Source of the DNA: Candidatus Limiplasma stercoravium
Lineage (GTDB): Bacteria > Bacillota > Clostridia > Christensenellales > Aristaeellaceae
Length of the DNA stretch: 34,974 nt
Assembly: GCA_018715175.1 (NCBI GenBank)
Contig: DVME01000098.1
Span: 1-34,974, forward strand
Reading direction: 5' to 3'
Both the position numbers and the translations under genes were made by a program. The notes beneath the pieces were generated by a model that saw only the letters and a list, made by a program, of their open reading frames with translations, did not search any database and was not told where the DNA came from. Shown here piece after piece: positions 23,604-32,097 of this stretch; position 1 is the first letter of the stretch; each line of letters opens with the position of its first letter.

Positions 23604-24653
23604 TCAGCCAACGGAAACCTCGTCGGCAACGAAGCTGTTTTCCAGGTACGCATTGTACATGCTGTAATTCTCCGCCTGGGTGGTCAGGTAGCTCAGCTCC
23701 GCCTGGTAGATGTGCTGGTCGGTAACGATAAAGACGTCAAACACCGTGTAGCCCTCGGCCGTTGTATAGGTGACGGTGCCGCTGCCCAGCTCCTCGTTGA
23801 CGCTGGATACCGAGCCCGTGATGCCGTTGGCGATGATGCTGACGTAATCCGACAGGCTCAGGCTGTTTTCGTTATCCAGGCGCTTGACAAAGAACTTGGC
23901 GCTGCCATCGGGCAGCTCGGCGGTCACGCCGTCCGCGCTTTCCACCAGCAGATCGTCGGTAAACACGGCGGGATAGAGCACCGTGAAGCCCAAATTGGCG
24001 TTGACATATTCCACGAGGATATTTTCAAAGTAACCCTGCATGATGCTTTCCACGCTCAAGTCCGTGCCCACCGAGAACCCCACAAGGCGGAAGCCGTTGA
24101 GGGCGGTGGCATCGCTTTGGAAAGTAAACACGCCGCGCTCAAACCATTGCGCGCCGGCAAACTCCGCGTCGGTCATCTCGCGCACGGGCTTATCGGCAAA
24201 GTACAGCTCGCCGATGATCTGAATGCTGCCGTCTTCCGTGGCGTTGTTGACCGTCACGGGATGGAAGCCCACGAAGCGCTTGACCGAGTCGGTCACCACC
24301 ACGGGCTCCAGCTGCGGCAGCTGCGCGGCAAAGATTTGGCTGAGCAAGGCGGCCTGCGCGTTGGTATCGTTGAGCATCGCCTCGGTGACGCCCACCTGCG
24401 CTCCGTACTGCTGGCCGGCCAGGATAAACGAGTCGGTAAACGTCACCGTAAGCGTTCCGTCTGCGCCGGGAACAGATTCCAGCTCATTGGCCGAGTACAT
24501 GGACGCGGTGCAAACCAAATCCATCAGCGGCGCGAGCACCTCAAAGTCCGCCGTGGACACCGTGGAAGCGCCCGCGGCGCCTCCCAGAAGCCCCGTGAGC
24601 AGCAAGGCGCACAACGCAAGGGATATAAGCTTTGGAGCAAAACGCTTTTTCAT
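23604..24653 (-). CDS. Secreted protein of unknown function (349 aa)
   Basis: ATG 24653 is about 10 nt after AAGGAGG and begins a clear signal peptide: basic MKKRFAPK, a hydrophobic core LISLALCALLLTGLLGG and an AAGA cleavage region. There is no LPXTG motif and no lipobox. The mature part contains NLGFTVLYPAVFTDDLLV followed by a region resembling the small extracellular beta-domains often seen in Clostridia (SAKFFVKRLDNENSLSLSDY). No enzyme motif is recognised. It precedes the DUF3298 gene by 16 nt and is likely cotranscribed with it. Confidence 0.75.
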   Translation of the reverse strand: MKKRFAPKLISLALCALLLTGLLGGAAGASTVSTADFEVLAPLMDLVCTASMYSANELESVPGADGTLTVTFTDSFILAGQQYGAQVGVTEAMLNDTNAQAALLSQIFAAQLPQLEPVVVTDSVKRFVGFHPVTVNNATEDGSIQIIGELYFADKPVREMTDAEFAGAQWFERGVFTFQSDATALNGFRLVGFSVGTDLSVESIMQGYFENILVEYVNANLGFTVLYPAVFTDDLLVESADGVTAELPDGSAKFFVKRLDNENSLSLSDYVSIIANGITGSVSSVNEELGSGTVTYTTAEGYTVFDVFIVTDQHIYQAELSYLTTQAENYSMYNAYLENSFVADEVSVG

Positions 24654-24720
24654 AGGGATAAGCCTCCTTCTTTGATATTGCCATCTTGAGTCACACATAC
24701 AACGCAGCAAACCGGTGGTT

Positions 24721-25575
24721 TCATCCATGCCGTGCAATATATTCCGCCGCTGAAATGGCGGCGATGTTGCCCTCCCCCACCGCCTTGGGCACCTGCAAAG
24801 GCTTGCCCGTGCAGTCGCCTGCGGCAAACACGCCCGGCACGTTGGTGCGCATGGCGCGGTCCACGGGAATCGCGCCGCCCTCGGTCTTGAGCTCGGACAA
24901 AAGCATGTTCAGCGGCATGGCCGCGCGAAAGATGAAAACGCCGTCGTAGAGGTGCGCCGCCCGGTCGGTGGTCAAGGTCAGGCTGTTCCCATCGCGGCTG
25001 AGCGAGACGGGCTTTTCCTCCACCACCCGCGCTTTGGAAGGCAGTCGATCCAGGCGATGGGGCTTCATGGCGTAATAGTCCAACCCGGCGGCAAGGCCCG
25101 CCAAAAAGACCGATTCTTCCACGCCCTGCATCGAGGTGGACAGCACCGCCACCCGTTTGCCGCGGTAGAACATGCCGTCGCAGGTGGCGCAATAGCTCAC
25201 GCCCCGGCCCACCAGCTCCGCCTCGCCCTTGAGCAGCGTAGGCCGCGCGGCGCCCATGGCCAGCACAACGGTACGGGCTTGCTGAACCTCGTTTTCCACC
25301 AGGAGCAAAAAGTGGTCGTCCATGGGCTGGATTTGCCGCACCAGGCCGGTGATTTCCTCCGCGCCCAGCGCAAGCGCCTGCTCACGAAACGTATCCAGCA
25401 TGTCCTGCCCCGAAACCTGCGGGAGCCCCGGATAGTTGTCGATGCGCTCGGCGTTGCGCAAAAGCCCCGTATCGTTGAGCGGCGCGATGACGGCGGCGCT
25501 GAGGTTGCGAAGGCGAGCGGTCATGGCGCAAGACCATCCGGCAGGCCCCTTTCCAATAATGGCAATGTCGATCAT
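24721..25575 (-). CDS. Thioredoxin-reductase-like flavoprotein lacking NADPH motifs (FFTR-like)
   Basis: 284 residues. The FAD motif IAIIGKGPAGWS is intact and the redox-active pair is present in YCATCDGMFYRGK (Cys129, Cys132), with the closing VFAAGDCTGKPLQVPKA typical of thioredoxin reductases. In the second nucleotide domain the GxGxxA/G loop is replaced by VLSTSMQGVEES (144-155) and the HRRxxxR element that reads the NADPH phosphate is missing (AMKPHRLDRLPSKA). Clostridial ferredoxin-dependent flavin thioredoxin reductases (FFTR) have this same loss and take electrons from ferredoxin. FFTR function is therefore the best reading, though a degenerate paralogue is possible. Start 25575 follows GGGAGGATG. 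No thioredoxin gene is adjacent. Confidence 0.85.
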   Translation of the reverse strand: MIDIAIIGKGPAGWSCAMTARLRNLSAAVIAPLNDTGLLRNAERIDNYPGLPQVSGQDMLDTFREQALALGAEEITGLVRQIQPMDDHFLLLVENEVQQARTVVLAMGAARPTLLKGEAELVGRGVSYCATCDGMFYRGKRVAVLSTSMQGVEESVFLAGLAAGLDYYAMKPHRLDRLPSKARVVEEKPVSLSRDGNSLTLTTDRAAHLYDGVFIFRAAMPLNMLLSELKTEGGAIPVDRAMRTNVPGVFAAGDCTGKPLQVPKAVGEGNIAAISAAEYIARHG

Positions 25576-25610
25576 GATTCATCCTCCCGCCGGCAGCGAC
25601 CGGCATATCA

Positions 25611-25639
25611 AGTGTACCAAAAGTAACCTTTCATTTCAA
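25611..25639 (-). promoter_or_regulatory. Sigma-A-type promoter of the FFTR-like gene
   Basis: Minus strand: TTGAAA (25634-25639), 17-nt spacer, TACACT (25611-25616), about 35 nt upstream of the ATG. A direct repeat CAAAAGTAAC lies inside the spacer (25618-25627) and again at 25651-25660. Confidence 0.75.
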
Positions 25640-25771
25640 GGTTTCCGTCACAAAAGTAACACATGCGACAACCTGTCGCTTTTGGGCATGCAGGGAAAGA
25701 TCCTCGTGCCGGCGAATGAATCCGAAGGTCCGATGCTTCGGGCCGCGAAGACGCAAAAGGAGGCGGCAACC

Positions 25772-26089
25772 ATGGAGCGCAAGGCATGGATGGGACGCAT
25801 CAAGCCCGGCATGCAGGCCGAATACAAGCGCAGGCACGACCAGCTCTGGCCCGAAATGAGGGCCATGCTCAAGGAGGCGGGCATCCGCAACTACACCATT
25901 TGGAGCGACGGAAACCTACTTTTTGGATACTATGAATGCGAAAAGGGCGTCGAGCACGCCGACCGCGTACAGGCGCAAAGCCCGGTGTGCGCGCGGTGGA
26001 ACGCCTACATGGAGGATGTGCTGGAGCTGGTGATGGATCCCAGCACAGGCGCGCAGCCGGCGTTGGAGTGCATGTTCTTTTTGGAATAA
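25772..26089 (+). CDS. rhaM: L-rhamnose mutarotase
   Basis: 105 residues, the normal length. It interconverts the alpha and beta anomers of L-rhamnose. The conserved core is intact: RKAWMGRIKPGMQAEYKRRH with the catalytic-site His (YKRRHDQLWPEM), GIRNYTIW, and SPVCARWNAYMEDV near the C-terminus, ending in the typical FFLE. ATG 25772 is 9-10 nt after AAAAGGAGG. No other rhamnose gene (rhaA, rhaB, rhaD) lies in the window, so it is an orphan here. The 180-nt upstream gap holds the opposite-strand promoter and a small palindrome (GCGACA-ACC-TGTCGC at 25665-25679). Confidence 0.95.
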   Translation: MERKAWMGRIKPGMQAEYKRRHDQLWPEMRAMLKEAGIRNYTIWSDGNLLFGYYECEKGVEHADRVQAQSPVCARWNAYMEDVLELVMDPSTGAQPALECMFFLE

Positions 26090-26094
26090 GAAAA

Positions 26095-26130
26095 GCGCGG
26101 GCGGCCGTCAAGGTCTCCCGCGCCCCTTTT
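26095..26130. terminator. Probable terminator between rhaM and the convergent gene
   Basis: GCGCGGG (26095-26101) pairs with CCCGCGC (26117-26123), followed by CCCTTTTATT. The loop is long (15 nt) but can itself fold weakly (CGGCCG). It fits the end of rhaM. Confidence 0.55.
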
Positions 26131-27655
26131 ATTCAAGCGACGCAAAGAGCAGCAGTTCAAAGCAGGGATAACTCTCGTCGTCCTCCTCGCCGCCTGCGCC
26201 GGTGCTCAGCGACATGCCTGCGCAGGTGCCGTACATCATCACGCGCTCGTCCACCGCAAAGGCGGGTTCCTCGGAGGCCATGACCAGAATGATGTTTTGA
26301 TACTCGTCTCCGGAGCGGTTAAGCGCCATACGCACCACGTACTGATCGCCGCTCATGGCAATGTTGACCAGGTAGGCGCGGAAATTCATAATGCGCCCCT
26401 CGTATTCTTCCATGCGGCTGACCAGTTGGCTGTAATTGGGGCTGATGGACTGCTTGTCCAGGTAAGCCACCATGTCGTCCTCCGTCCATTGGCGGGTCAC
26501 GGTAAACTGCAAGCGCCGATCCGCCAGTCCCTTCTTGGAAAACACCAGCGCCACCTCGTGGGAACCTTCCTCTTCCAAATCCACCTCGATGGTAAACTTG
26601 CCTGCGCTGGTCACCCGCTTGCTCAGCACCGAATCGCCGTCCACAAACACCTGGATGGTCGCGCTGGGCTCGGCGGTGCCGGCAAAGGTGACTTCGTCGG
26701 TCAGCGTCACATCGCCGGGCTTGGTGGTAAAGTTCACCGCTAGCAGCGTGCTTTGATAAGTGACGGGATAGGCCAGCTCCACCACATCCTCGCCCTGGAA
26801 CTCGCCCGTAAGCGTGATGAGGAACACGCCTTCGCGCGGCAGTTCCACCGGCAGGGTAAACTTGCCGTTGCTTCCCACCGTCACCGTGGTAACCACCGGA
26901 TCGGGATGGGTCAGCCCCATGGCAACGGCCGTAAAGGTGACGCCTTCGGCCGCGGTGCCCTTGATGTTAAAGGAAGCCTCGTTGGTTTCCTCGGGCGGCG
27001 TGTCGGTGATGTTGATCTGTGCGCTCGCCGCGGGGGGCATGTCCAAAATTTCAACGAATTTGAAGGTTTCCCAAATCTTGTTGAGGTTGGTGTTGTCGCT
27101 GGTGGTGGCGTTGCGTCCATAAACGCGCATGTCAAAGTCGATTTCGTAGCCGTTGCGAATGGTGCGGCGCATGAAGCCCCGGTAAAGGATCTCCCCGCCG
27201 TCGCGCATCACGTATTTGAGCGCCAAAAAACGGCCGTTGTCGTTGCGCGTCCATTGCGAGGAAGAAAAGTCATACCCCGGGTACTCGTTGTACGGGTAAT
27301 GGCTGGTGCGGTAGGTGCCGCGCAGGGACTCGGTTTGCTCGTTCACGTCAAAAATCAGCAGCGTTTCCGCCGTTTGCGTCGCGCGAAGCTCAAAGCAGGT
27401 TTCCAAGTTCTCGCCCCAAGCTTGCAGCAGGACGCCCCGCGCTTCAAAGTCGGCCAAGGTCTCCTGCACGGTTGCGCCGCGGTTGCTTTTCAGCCATTCC
27501 TCGTATTGATCCAGGTTGGCCTCCGTCAGCACCACATAGGTGTCGGGCACCTCCATGGTACCGTAAATTTCATCAAAGACGTAGGTTTCCGCCAGCGCAG
27601 GCGCGCACAGCAGCATGAACAAAAGCAACAGTAGGCAAACAAACAGCTTGCGCAT
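26129..27655 (-). CDS. Secreted protein with Ig-like domains
   Basis: 508 residues from ATG 27655, about 8 nt after AAGGATGG. A signal peptide (MRKLFVCLLLLLFMLLCAPA then LA-ETYVF) is clear. Residues about 20-210 form a domain of unknown type that includes a DNGRFLALKYVMRDGG segment. The middle (about 220-410) has repeated beta-sandwich patterns of bacterial Ig/fibronectin kind: ITDTPPEETNEASFNIKG, then TLTDEVTFAGTAEPSATI. The C-terminal part (YLDKQSISPNYSQLVSRMEE onward) resembles domains that carry a short OB-like fold. No anchor is seen, so it may be free or non-covalently bound at the surface. Function unknown. Confidence 0.75.
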   Translation of the reverse strand: MRKLFVCLLLLLFMLLCAPALAETYVFDEIYGTMEVPDTYVVLTEANLDQYEEWLKSNRGATVQETLADFEARGVLLQAWGENLETCFELRATQTAETLLIFDVNEQTESLRGTYRTSHYPYNEYPGYDFSSSQWTRNDNGRFLALKYVMRDGGEILYRGFMRRTIRNGYEIDFDMRVYGRNATTSDNTNLNKIWETFKFVEILDMPPAASAQINITDTPPEETNEASFNIKGTAAEGVTFTAVAMGLTHPDPVVTTVTVGSNGKFTLPVELPREGVFLITLTGEFQGEDVVELAYPVTYQSTLLAVNFTTKPGDVTLTDEVTFAGTAEPSATIQVFVDGDSVLSKRVTSAGKFTIEVDLEEEGSHEVALVFSKKGLADRRLQFTVTRQWTEDDMVAYLDKQSISPNYSQLVSRMEEYEGRIMNFRAYLVNIAMSGDQYVVRMALNRSGDEYQNIILVMASEEPAFAVDERVMMYGTCAGMSLSTGAGGEEDDESYPCFELLLFASLE

Positions 27656-27723
27656 ATCGACACCATCCTTACATCGGAGTTTGCCGCGATTCCAATCAAT
27701 CGCCCATTCTGTGTTCTTTCCGT

Positions 27724-27752
27724 ATTCTATCACAATTTCGTCCGTCAGGCAA
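27724..27752 (-). promoter_or_regulatory. Promoter of the Ig-like secreted protein gene
   Basis: Minus strand: TTGCCT (27747-27752), 17-nt spacer, TAGAAT (27724-27729), with a TGn extension just upstream of the -10. It is back to back with the opposite promoter at 27797-27825. Confidence 0.75.
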
Positions 27753-27796
27753 CCGCTTGGGAGCGCTGTTTACAGATGGAAAGCGCCCGAATTGGA

Positions 27797-27825
27797 TTGA
27801 CAAAACCTGCTTTTCCCGATATGAT
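27797..27825 (+). promoter_or_regulatory. Near-consensus promoter of the SdrD-B-like repeat protein gene
   Basis: TTGACA (27797-27802), 17-nt spacer, TATGAT (27820-27825), 31 nt upstream of the ATG. This is the best sigma-A match in the window and implies strong constitutive-type transcription unless repressed. Confidence 0.88.
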
Positions 27826-27856
27826 TCTAATACCTTAATCATGGAGGCGGCGCTTG

Positions 27857-30800
27857 ATGTACACGGCTCCCTCGCGCAGCTTGGTTCGCTGCTTTTTCTT
27901 CTGGCTGCTTACGGCCCTTCTGGTTTTGGGTCTTTCTTGCGCGCAGGCGCAAGACGTGTTTGTGGTGGAGGGCGTAGCATATGTGGACGCCAACGCCAAC
28001 GCCGCGGCCGACGCGGACGAAGGCCTCATCGCCGGCGTGCCGGTGGCCCTGGAGCGCCTTCAAGGCGGCGCCTGGACGCAGGTGGACGCCGCGGAGGTGG
28101 ACGCCTATGGCGCCTACCGCTTTGAGACGGCGCAGGCGGGCACCTATCGCGTGGTCTGCCTGCTCAGCGGCGCGCATCTCTACGCCGCGAGCATCGGCGG
28201 CGCGGAGCGTTACGAGGGCGTGGCCACGGTGGGCGATGCGTTCGATCTGGACGCGGCGGCTGCCCTGGCGACGCAGGACATCGGCTTGCTTCCCAGCGCC
28301 GCGCTTCACATGACCGTCTTTTTGGACGAAGACCGCGACGGCCTGCCTGCGGCAAATGCGCAGGGCGTGGCGGGCGTGCGCGTGGCGGTGTTGTGCGATG
28401 GCGAGGTTCTGACCAGCGCCACGACGGACGAGTCGGGCGCCGCCCTGCTGCAAATGCGTCCGGGCTCCTATTCGGTAAGCCTTACGCTCGATGAGGGGTA
28501 CGCCTTTACCCAGCAGGCCGAAGGCGGCAGCTGCGTGGGAAGCGGCGAGGGCGCTACCGCTGTCAGCGGCGTTTATGCGTTTGCCGGCGGGGAGCAAACG
28601 GATCTCATGGCAGCGGTCGCGCCGGGCGGTTCGCTCAGCGGCAAGGTCTTTGAGGACGTGGATAACGACGGCCTCATGGCCCAGGACGATCCCGGCGTGG
28701 CGGGCGTCACGGTGCGCATTGTCGGCAAAAACACCGGCACCCAACGCTCCATCCTCACCGACGAAACCGGCCTGTACAGCTTTGATTCGCTTCCGGCGGA
28801 CACGTATGCCATCAGCGCCGAGCTGGGCGAGGGCATGCTTTTTGCCCGGTATTCCTCCACCGGCGGCGACCTGCGCAGCATTTTCACCGGCGAAACGCTG
28901 GAGCGCACGTTCGTGGTGCGCAGCGGCGAGTCGGTCACGCAGCGCAACATCGGCGTCGTGCGCGACGGCTCCCTGACGGTGCAAGCTTTCCTGGATCTGA
29001 ACTATAACGGCGTCTACGACGAGGGCGAACCGGGCTATGAAGGCGTCACGTTGCAGGCGGAGCGCATCCAAAGCGGCGACACCACCGCCCGTTTGACCAC
29101 CGACGCCGACGGCCATTGCGTGTTGGAGGGCTTGCGCAACGGCACCTACCGCCTGCGCGCCATTCTGCCCGACGACGGCAGCGTGTTTAGCGCCACCGCG
29201 GAGGGCGACGCCAGCCTGGTCAACCTCTTTGAGCATCGCACCGGCCGGCGCGAAAGCTCGCTCAGCGGCATTGAGCTTGCTAGCGGCAGCTCGCAAACCG
29301 TGCTCGTCGGCGTGGCGCGGGGCGCGGTGCTCAGCGGCACGGTCTTTGAGGACGCCAACTACAACGGCGTTTATGACAGCGGCGAAAAGGCCGTTTCCGG
29401 CATCAAGGTCACGCTGGTGGACGCGAGCGGGCAGACCGTCGCCACCGCGACCACGGCCCGTTCCGGCGCCTATACCCTCAGCGGCGTCATGCCCGGCGAA
29501 TACACGCTGCGCTTCGCCCGCAAAAGCGACCGGTACGGCTTTACGCGCCTGCGCTCGGACGTGGCAGGCGGCAACGATGTCGTCGCCTTGGTGGACGGCC
29601 AGGGCGTCACCGCTGCGTTTACGGTGCTCATGGCCCAGGACATCACCGACCTCAACGCGGGCATGCTGCAAGCCGCCACCGTGGGCGGAACGCTGTTTGA
29701 CGACCTGAACGACAACGGCCTCAAGGATGAGGGCGAAGGCGGCATGACCAGCGCCGTGGTGCGCCTGGTATCCTCCGACGGGGAAATCAACCTCTCCAGC
29801 CCGGTATCTGCCGACGGCGCGTATTTCTTTGACGGCGTCATGCCGGGCGCGTATACCCTCACCTACGAGCTTGCGCCGCATTGCGAAATGGCGCGCCTGG
29901 CCGATGGCGGTAACCGTGTGAGCGATCCCGTCCTGGAGCTTTCCGTAGCCACGGGCGACCAAATCACCCTGCCCCTGGCCGGCGCGGTCACGCTGGGCAG
30001 CTTTGAGGGCGTGGTGTTTGAAGATCTCAACGCCAACGGCGTGCAGGACAGCAACGAATCTCCTCTGGCCGGCGCGACAATCCTTCTCACCCGGCAGGGC
30101 GATGAGGCGGCTTCCGGCAGCGTGACGACCGGCGCGGACGGATCGTTCTCGCTCACGGGGCTTCGTCCCGGCGAATACCTGCTGGAAATCCGCCTGCCGG
30201 AAGGCTACATTTTTAGTTATGAGCTGGACGGCCTGAGCCTGGCCACCCTCAACGCCCAAACCCTGCCCTGCTCCTGGAGCACGCTCACCGACCGCGTGGC
30301 AAAGGCCGTAGGCGCGGTGGTTCCCGGCTCGCTCTGCGGCGAGTTGTGGCTGGACGAAAACCGCAGCGGCAGCCGCGAGGCCGCCGAAGCCCTGGTGGAA
30401 GGCATCGGCATCGAGCTGGTGGACGAAAGCACCAACAGCGTCGCAGCCCGCACAGCCAGCACCGCCAACGGCTACCGCTTTGACAACGTACGCCCGGGTG
30501 TGTATACGGTGCGCATCCGCCTGCCCGAGGGCGCGTCCGGCATTGCCGCAACCCAGGCGTTTACGGCCGCCGGCAACTACCTGCAGGAATCGGGCGTGGC
30601 GGTCGCATCCGGCGAGGAGACGCAGCGCTTGGACGCCGGCCTGGTGATGACCACCAGCGTGGGCGGCACGCTGTGGCTGGACGCGGCCCAAGGCCGCCAA
30701 GCCGTTGCGGGCGTTACGGTGAAGCTCTTTGCCGGCGGCAGCCTGGAAGCGCTGAGCAGCATGCAAACCGGCGAGGACGGCGCCTACCGTTTTGACGGGC

Positions 30801-31414
30801 TATGGCCCGACGATTACGTTATCCAGGCCGATCTGCCCCAGGGCATGGTGTTTGTGCGTCCGGACGACCCGGCCTATGAAAGCGGCGCTTCGGCGGTGAC
30901 CGCCACGGGCGACGGCGTGGGCACCAGCGATTCGTTCTACCTGCACATGGCGCAGGATCAGACCGCCATGGACATCGTCTATATCCTGCCTGGCAAGGTG
31001 GGCGACATGGCCTGGCTGGACGAGAACCGCAACGGCCTGGTGGACGGCGACGAGCCCGGTCTGCCGGGGATTACGGTGCAGTTGTTGTCCAACGGAGAGG
31101 TCGCCTATGAAACCGTGACCGACGCCTTTGGCTACTACCAGTTCGCCGACGTCTACCCGGGCGAGTACGTCCTCAAGGCCATCGCCTACCCCGAATTGAC
31201 GCCCACCCTCGCGGTGCCCGAGCTTCGCATCATCTCCAGCTGTCTGGTTAGCGGCGACGGAACCGCGGCGCAGAGCGATCCTTTCACCGTCCTCAGCGGC
31301 GGCAATCACAGCGACTTCGACCTTGGCTACGTCCTCCTGGACGGCGCCACCCTTGATCTTCCCGATCCTCCGCACAAGGACTGGTCCGAAGCGTACGGAG
31401 GCGGCAACATCTAA
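27857..31414 (+). CDS. Large secreted protein of about ten SdrD-B-like repeats
   Basis: 1185 residues: a signal peptide (CFFFWLLTALLVLGLSCAQA) and then about ten tandem units of 100-120 residues. Each opens with a Gly-x-(V/L)-(F/W)-x-D-x-(N/D)-x-(N/D)-G-type loop, for example GKVFEDVDNDGLMAQDDPGV, GTVFEDANYNGVYDSGE, GVVFEDLNANGVQDSNE and GDMAWLDENRNGLVDGDEPG. Each continues with a G-x-Y-x-F turn and a YxL/YVL close. This is the SdrD B / prealbumin-like fold; the Asp/Asn loops suggest calcium binding and a rigid rod. The C-terminus (PPHKDWSEAYGGGNI) has no LPXTG, membrane helix or S-layer motif, so anchoring is unexplained. ATG 27857 is chosen 9 nt after GGAGG; a TTG at 27854 is possible. Confidence 0.9.
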   Translation: MYTAPSRSLVRCFFFWLLTALLVLGLSCAQAQDVFVVEGVAYVDANANAAADADEGLIAGVPVALERLQGGAWTQVDAAEVDAYGAYRFETAQAGTYRVVCLLSGAHLYAASIGGAERYEGVATVGDAFDLDAAAALATQDIGLLPSAALHMTVFLDEDRDGLPAANAQGVAGVRVAVLCDGEVLTSATTDESGAALLQMRPGSYSVSLTLDEGYAFTQQAEGGSCVGSGEGATAVSGVYAFAGGEQTDLMAAVAPGGSLSGKVFEDVDNDGLMAQDDPGVAGVTVRIVGKNTGTQRSILTDETGLYSFDSLPADTYAISAELGEGMLFARYSSTGGDLRSIFTGETLERTFVVRSGESVTQRNIGVVRDGSLTVQAFLDLNYNGVYDEGEPGYEGVTLQAERIQSGDTTARLTTDADGHCVLEGLRNGTYRLRAILPDDGSVFSATAEGDASLVNLFEHRTGRRESSLSGIELASGSSQTVLVGVARGAVLSGTVFEDANYNGVYDSGEKAVSGIKVTLVDASGQTVATATTARSGAYTLSGVMPGEYTLRFARKSDRYGFTRLRSDVAGGNDVVALVDGQGVTAAFTVLMAQDITDLNAGMLQAATVGGTLFDDLNDNGLKDEGEGGMTSAVVRLVSSDGEINLSSPVSADGAYFFDGVMPGAYTLTYELAPHCEMARLADGGNRVSDPVLELSVATGDQITLPLAGAVTLGSFEGVVFEDLNANGVQDSNESPLAGATILLTRQGDEAASGSVTTGADGSFSLTGLRPGEYLLEIRLPEGYIFSYELDGLSLATLNAQTLPCSWSTLTDRVAKAVGAVVPGSLCGELWLDENRSGSREAAEALVEGIGIELVDESTNSVAARTASTANGYRFDNVRPGVYTVRIRLPEGASGIAATQAFTAAGNYLQESGVAVASGEETQRLDAGLVMTTSVGGTLWLDAAQGRQAVAGVTVKLFAGGSLEALSSMQTGEDGAYRFDGLWPDDYVIQADLPQGMVFVRPDDPAYESGASAVTATGDGVGTSDSFYLHMAQDQTAMDIVYILPGKVGDMAWLDENRNGLVDGDEPGLPGITVQLLSNGEVAYETVTDAFGYYQFADVYPGEYVLKAIAYPELTPTLAVPELRIISSCLVSGDGTAAQSDPFTVLSGGNHSDFDLGYVLLDGATLDLPDPPHKDWSEAYGGGNI

Positions 31415-31420
31415 ACACGC

Positions 31421-31451
31421 CAAGGCCCGGAGCGAAGGCTTCCGGGCCTTG
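31421..31451. terminator. Strong hairpin after the repeat-protein gene, possible terminator
   Basis: CAAGGCCCGGA (31421-31431) pairs with TCCGGGCCTTG (31441-31451). No T run follows on the plus strand, so termination would be inefficient; it may instead protect the 3' end of the long mRNA or separate it from the kinase gene. Confidence 0.45.
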
Positions 31452-31486
31452 AAAAACCGCCGAATTCCGGCAGGGAAGGAACGACG

Positions 31487-32092
31487 ATGTACTGCATTCT
31501 CATCGCAGGCTTGCCCGCCTGCGGCAAGAGCACGCTGGCCGCGAGCCTGGCCGACGCGCTCGCGCTTCCTTTGTTTTCCAAGGACGAAATCAAGGAGCGT
31601 CTGTTTGACGCGGTCGGCTTTCGCTCCCGGGAAGAAAAGGTGCGCCTGGGCGTCGCTAGTGAGGAAATTCTCTATGATGTGGCAGAGCAGATGATGAAGC
31701 GGCGTCAGGCGTTTCTTTTGGAAAACAACTTCGAGGACGCCTCCCGGCCCAGGCTTGCGCGCCTGTTGGACGCCTATGGCTACCCGGCCTTTACCGTGGC
31801 GCTCACGGGCGAACGCAAGGCGCTCTATGAACGCTATGTCGCCCGCTGCGCCAGCCCCGAGCGGCATCTGGGGCATACCGTCAACGACCGCTATCCCCCG
31901 GCGCCCGGCGCGCCCCTGCCGGCGCCTGTCTCCTATGAGGACTTTGTCTCGGGCATCGAGCGGCGCGGCATGGATCGCTTTGCGGTCAACGGCCCGCGCT
32001 TGGTGCTGGACGCCACCGACCTGCAACGGCTGGATGTTGCCAGCGCGCTGGCGCGCATCCGCTCCTGGCGCGACGGTCTGCCGCGCGCTTAA
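31487..32092 (+). CDS. P-loop kinase of the AAA_33/zeta-toxin-like type
   Basis: 201 residues. Walker A is GLPACGKST (8-16), followed by LPLFSKDEIKERLFD, a substrate-region pattern common in small predicted kinases, and LLENNFEDASRPRL where the second acidic/Asn position is usual. GERKALYERYVARCASPERH is the arginine-rich lid. Members phosphorylate small molecules such as sugars, antibiotics or nucleotides; substrate not predictable. No antitoxin-like neighbour is seen, so a toxin role is unlikely. ATG 31487 follows GGAAGGAA. The stop codon lies in a small palindrome and is only 5 nt from the end of the convergent gene. Confidence 0.85.
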   Translation: MYCILIAGLPACGKSTLAASLADALALPLFSKDEIKERLFDAVGFRSREEKVRLGVASEEILYDVAEQMMKRRQAFLLENNFEDASRPRLARLLDAYGYPAFTVALTGERKALYERYVARCASPERHLGHTVNDRYPPAPGAPLPAPVSYEDFVSGIERRGMDRFAVNGPRLVLDATDLQRLDVASALARIRSWRDGLPRA

Positions 32093-32097
32093 AGCGC

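Noticed and set aside
25583-25771. A riboswitch upstream of rhaM
   Set aside because: Only one small palindrome (25665-25679) is present, with no conserved aptamer features.
27839-30766. A 975-codon open frame on the minus strand
   Set aside because: It lies wholly antisense to the repeat-protein gene, has low-complexity Ala/Gly/Arg/His composition and no domain. Long antisense frames are expected in GC-rich genes with repeated codon patterns.
31487-32092. Kinase as a zeta-type toxin
   Set aside because: There is no small epsilon-like antitoxin gene beside it, and the lid and substrate motifs fit housekeeping predicted kinases equally well.
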